A stretch of 64,000 nt of DNA from NCBI GenBank assembly GCA_014204435.1, contig JACHLF010000013.1, positions 1-64,000 on the forward strand, given 5' to 3'. Positions within the stretch are counted from its first letter, which is position 1. The number at the start of each line of letters is the position of its first letter. The stretch is from Mycobacteroides chelonae (lineage in GTDB: Bacteria; Actinomycetota; Actinomycetes; Mycobacteriales; Mycobacteriaceae). A program made the translations under genes and the position numbers. Positions 61,714-64,000 of this stretch are shown piece after piece. The notes below the pieces were generated by a model. It worked only from the letters and a program-made list of their open reading frames with translations, was not told where the DNA came from and searched no databases.

Positions 61714-62238
61714 TCAGCCGAGTGTGACCAATCCGTCGGCGGTCAGCGCGTGCGTCACCGGCACGTCATACGGTCCCGCCGGGATTTCGTCGAGGATCTC
61801 GCCGACATACAGAGGCGTCACCAGGGCCGCCGAGACATCGGCGAACCCGAGCGACCGGTCGTAGAACCCGGCGCCGCGGCCCAATCGGTTGCCCCGTCTG
61901 TCCACCCCGAGTGCCGGGATCACGACAAGTTCGGCGTCGGCCAGGGCGGCCGCGCCGAGCACCGGCGGCGCCGGCTCGCGCAGGCCAAAGGGGGCATCGA
62001 CCAGGTCCCCCGGGCGGTATTGTCCCCAGGTCAGCGGTGCCGGTGTGCCGGTGTCGTCGTTGCGGGCCACGGGGAGCAGAACGTGTATGCCGCGGCCGGT
62101 CAGGGCGTCGAGCATCTGTACCGAACCTGGCTCGGTGCCCACCGGCACGTAGGCGGCGATCACCGAAAGCCTCGAGGCTGCGGTCAGGACATGCGCGGCG
62201 AGTGCGGCGTTCTGTATTTCGCGATCGGTGCGCGACAT
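61714..62238 (-). CDS. 5-formyltetrahydrofolate cyclo-ligase (start uncertain)
   Basis: An ATP-dependent enzyme that converts 5-formyl-THF to 5,10-methenyl-THF. VIAAYVPVGTEPGSVQMLDA, DLVDAPFGLREP and the signature VVIPALGVDRRGNRLGRGAG-FYDR are clear. The first ATG (62238) gives 174 residues, but the in-frame sequence just upstream encodes NTKDALRQQIVQARRA, the conserved Lys/Arg ATP-binding N-terminus. No ATG, GTG or TTG precedes it before the in-frame stop; a CTG at 62337 (207 residues) or an ATT/ATC codon would be needed. The true protein probably starts upstream of 62238. It lies behind the CIRCE-Ruc pair, in the order of Rv0992c. Confidence 0.85.
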   Translation of the reverse strand: MSRTDREIQNAALAAHVLTAASRLSVIAAYVPVGTEPGSVQMLDALTGRGIHVLLPVARNDDTGTPAPLTWGQYRPGDLVDAPFGLREPAPPVLGAAALADAELVVIPALGVDRRGNRLGRGAGFYDRSLGFADVSAALVTPLYVGEILDEIPAGPYDVPVTHALTADGLVTLG

Positions 62239-62372
62239 CGCCCGTCGTGCCTGAACAATCTGTTGCCGCAGGGCGTCCTTGGTGTTCTCTGGGGTGCTCT
62301 GGTGATCGCCGATTCCGTGACGGTACCGCCTTGCCAGCGCGATCTCGTGGTCAGTGGTTAGGGTGAGTGGCT

Positions 62373-63335
62373 ATGACAGACCCGGATGTTCTTCGCGCAA
62401 GCGGCTCATCGGCCCCTGACGTGTTGATCCCGCGCACCGCGGTGGTGCCCGCCGCCGGTCTGGGCACCCGGTTTCTACCGGCTACCAAGACGGTGCCCAA
62501 GGAGCTGCTTCCCGTGGTGGACACTCCCGGCATCGAGCTGGTGGCCGAGGAGGCCGCCGAGGCCGGTGCCGAACGTTTGGTGATCGTCACCTCCGAGGGC
62601 AAGGACGGCGTCGTCGCGCACTTCGTCGAGGACCTGGTGCTGGAGGGCACGCTCGAAGACCGTGGAAAGCACGCGATGCTCGAGAAGGTGCGACGAGCGC
62701 CCGCCCTGATCAAGGTGCAATCGGTGGTTCAGGCCGAGCCGCTCGGCCTTGGACACGCGGTGGGCTGTGTGGAGCCGGTGCTTGATGACGACGAGGACGC
62801 GGTGGCCGTGCTGCTGCCCGATGACCTGGTGTGGCCGCGGGGAGTGCTGGAGACGATGGCCAAGGTGCGGGCCAAGCGCGGGGGCTCGGTGCTGTGTGCC
62901 ATCGAGGTCAAGCCCGAGGAAATCAGTTCCTACGGCGCCTTCGACGTGGAGATTGTCCCCGATGCCGCCAACCCGAATGTGTTGCGTGTCAAGGGAATGG
63001 TCGAAAAGCCCAAGGCCGAGGATGCGCCGTCGAACTATGCGGCGGCCGGGCGCTACCTGCTAGACCGGGTGATCTTCGATGCGCTCAAGCGAATTCCGCG
63101 GGGTGCCGGTGGCGAGTTGCAGCTCACCGATGCCATCGCATTGTTGATCGACGAGGGCCATCCGGTGCATGTTGTCGTGCATCGCGGATCCCGACACGAC
63201 CTGGGAAATCCTGGCGGCTATCTCAAGGCTGCTGTTGACTTTGCATTGGACCGCGACGACTACGGTCCGGGCTTGCGGCAGTGGCTGGTCGAAAGACTCG
63301 GTCTTGGACCGACCACGCTGCCTGATTCCGAGTAA
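62373..63335 (+). CDS. galU: UTP-glucose-1-phosphate uridylyltransferase
   Basis: A 320-residue nucleotidyltransferase that makes UDP-glucose for cell-wall and trehalose synthesis. It shows VVPAAGLGTRFLPATKTVPK, EAEEAGAERLVIVTSEGKDG-type sequence, QAEPLGLGHAVGCVEPVLDD, and LPDDLVWPRGVLETMAKVRA, with the catalytic Lys region in GMVEKPKAEDAPSNYAAAGR. ATG 62373 is used; GTG 62367 would add two residues. Residues 4-14 contain the LRASGSS segment shared with PurN and are outside the conserved fold. Confidence 0.95.
   Translation: MTDPDVLRASGSSAPDVLIPRTAVVPAAGLGTRFLPATKTVPKELLPVVDTPGIELVAEEAAEAGAERLVIVTSEGKDGVVAHFVEDLVLEGTLEDRGKHAMLEKVRRAPALIKVQSVVQAEPLGLGHAVGCVEPVLDDDEDAVAVLLPDDLVWPRGVLETMAKVRAKRGGSVLCAIEVKPEEISSYGAFDVEIVPDAANPNVLRVKGMVEKPKAEDAPSNYAAAGRYLLDRVIFDALKRIPRGAGGELQLTDAIALLIDEGHPVHVVVHRGSRHDLGNPGGYLKAAVDFALDRDDYGPGLRQWLVERLGLGPTTLPDSE
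62394..62411 (+). repeat. 18-bp sequence shared with purN start (copy 2)
   Basis: CGCGCAAGCGGCTCATCG is identical to 39640-39657 and sits at the same relative place, a few codons after the start of an unrelated gene. Confidence 0.8.
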
Positions 63336-63358
63336 CGCTCAAGAAGAGAAGGGCACCA

Positions 63359-64000
63359 GTGCGTTCGGTCGAGGAGCAGCAGGCCAAAGTGACGGCGGCT
63401 GCGGTCGCACCGCGCCCGGTTCGGGTGGCGATCGCCGAAGCCCAAGGTTTGTTGTGCGCCGAGGAAGTGGTGACGGTTCGCCCGCTGCCCGGGTTCGATC
63501 AGGCCGCCATCGACGGATACGCCGTGCGCAGCGTCGACGTGCAGGCCGCCGGTGGTGTGGTGCGCGTGATCAGCCCCGGCGAGGGTGCGAGCCCGGAGGG
63601 CGAGGACGATGTCGAGGATTCCAGCGGCGAGATCGGAACTGTCGAGCTGCCGGTCGTCGGCACGGTGCGGGTAGGGGAGCGTACGCCTAGCCGGCTGCAA
63701 CCACGTCAGGCGGTGCGTGTGCAGACCGGAGCCCCCATGCCGACGTTGGCGGATGCGGTGTTGCCGTTGCGCTGGTCCGAGGGTGGCGAGTCACGGGTCA
63801 GGGTGCTGCGTGCGGTGCGTTCGGGTGACTATGTGCGGCGCACCGGCGATGACGTGCAGCCCGGTGATGTCGCGGTACGGGCGGGCACGATCATCGGCGC
63901 CGCCCAGGTCGGGCTGCTGGCGGCGGTGGGGCGCGATCGGGTGCTGGTGCATCCGAGGCCCCGGCTGTCGGTGATTAGTGTCGGCGGCGAGCTCGTCGAC
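63359..64000 (+). CDS. moeA: Molybdopterin molybdenumtransferase MoeA, 5' part
   Basis: The first 214 codons of a MoeA-type protein that inserts molybdate into adenylylated molybdopterin; the gene runs off the right edge. It starts at GTG 63359 (RSVEEQQAKVTAAAVAPRPV) 23 bp after galU. Motifs are RPLPGFDQAAIDGYAVR, QAVRVQTGAPMPTLADAVLP, SGDYVRRTGDDVQPGD, and the beginning of the MogA-like domain HPRPRLSVISVGGELVD. An unusual acidic insert (GEGASPEGEDDVEDSSGEIG) lies at about 80-100. The place after galU matches M. tuberculosis moeA1 (Rv0994). Confidence 0.92.
   Translation, partial: MRSVEEQQAKVTAAAVAPRPVRVAIAEAQGLLCAEEVVTVRPLPGFDQAAIDGYAVRSVDVQAAGGVVRVISPGEGASPEGEDDVEDSSGEIGTVELPVVGTVRVGERTPSRLQPRQAVRVQTGAPMPTLADAVLPLRWSEGGESRVRVLRAVRSGDYVRRTGDDVQPGDVAVRAGTIIGAAQVGLLAAVGRDRVLVHPRPRLSVISVGGELVD

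Overview
The window looks like chromosome of a rapidly growing mycobacterium of the Mycobacteroides (M. abscessus/chelonae) group. The DNA is high in GC. From uvrD1 to moeA the gene order follows the M. tuberculosis Rv0944-Rv0994 block as I remember it: Fpg-like glycosylase, SDR, pgi, chorismate mutase, uvrD1, M23 peptidase, sucCD, F420 luciferase, 34-kDa antigen homologue, perM, purN, purH, echA7-fadE12-accA2-accD2-fadE13, rpmF, mprAB-pepD-moaB2, mscL, SAF protein, Ruc, 5-FCL, galU, moeA. Two nearly identical MspA-type porin genes sit between moaB2 and mscL, a position I associate with this fast-growing group. The species call is inference from gene content, not from a database search.

Left part (1-7500): a tRNA-Arg(CCT) is followed by two diverged remnants of one insertion-sequence-like element (about 147-366 and 7018-7400). 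They bracket a relic of a Ca2+/H+ antiporter, a low-GC short-chain dehydrogenase, and a tightly overlapping operon (FAD lactone oxidase, neutral ceramidase, PLP amino-acid deaminase/aldolase) with a divergent TetR gene and a perfect palindrome between. From 7.5 to 22.5 kb come surface and secreted proteins (one is an MPT63-type protein with a Pro/Ala-rich tail), a 42-aa membrane peptide missed by length cut-offs, MarR with its palindromes, MntH, the Ku/LigD end-joining pair, an AurF-like di-iron oxygenase with DUF4873 and TetR partners, cobF, an Fpg/Nei glycosylase, an SDR, PPK2 and a PNPOx-like protein.

Central part (22.5-44 kb): ctaD lies downstream of a Zur-box-controlled cobW that carries a 1-base frameshift. 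Next is a SnoaL-like gene whose frame depends on a G9 tract, then pgi, a chorismate mutase, uvrD1, an M23 peptidase, a Crp-like site plus a hairpin-rich 378-bp leader, sucCD, an sfnG-type flavin monooxygenase gene with a large internal deletion, perM, purNH and a BacA-like ABC transporter.

Right part (44-64 kb): a six-gene carboxylase/acyl-CoA dehydrogenase operon for branched or terpenoid acyl-CoA catabolism, rpmF, the mprAB-pepD-moaB2 envelope-stress cluster with CTCAG (MprA-like) boxes, a 47-aa ORF under an inverted repeat, the twin porins that differ by a 20-codon indel, mscL, a SAF-domain protein, a Ruc-like redox chaperone under a perfect-arm CIRCE operator, a 5-FCL gene with no normal start codon for its ATP-binding N-terminus, galU, and the start of moeA, which runs off the window.
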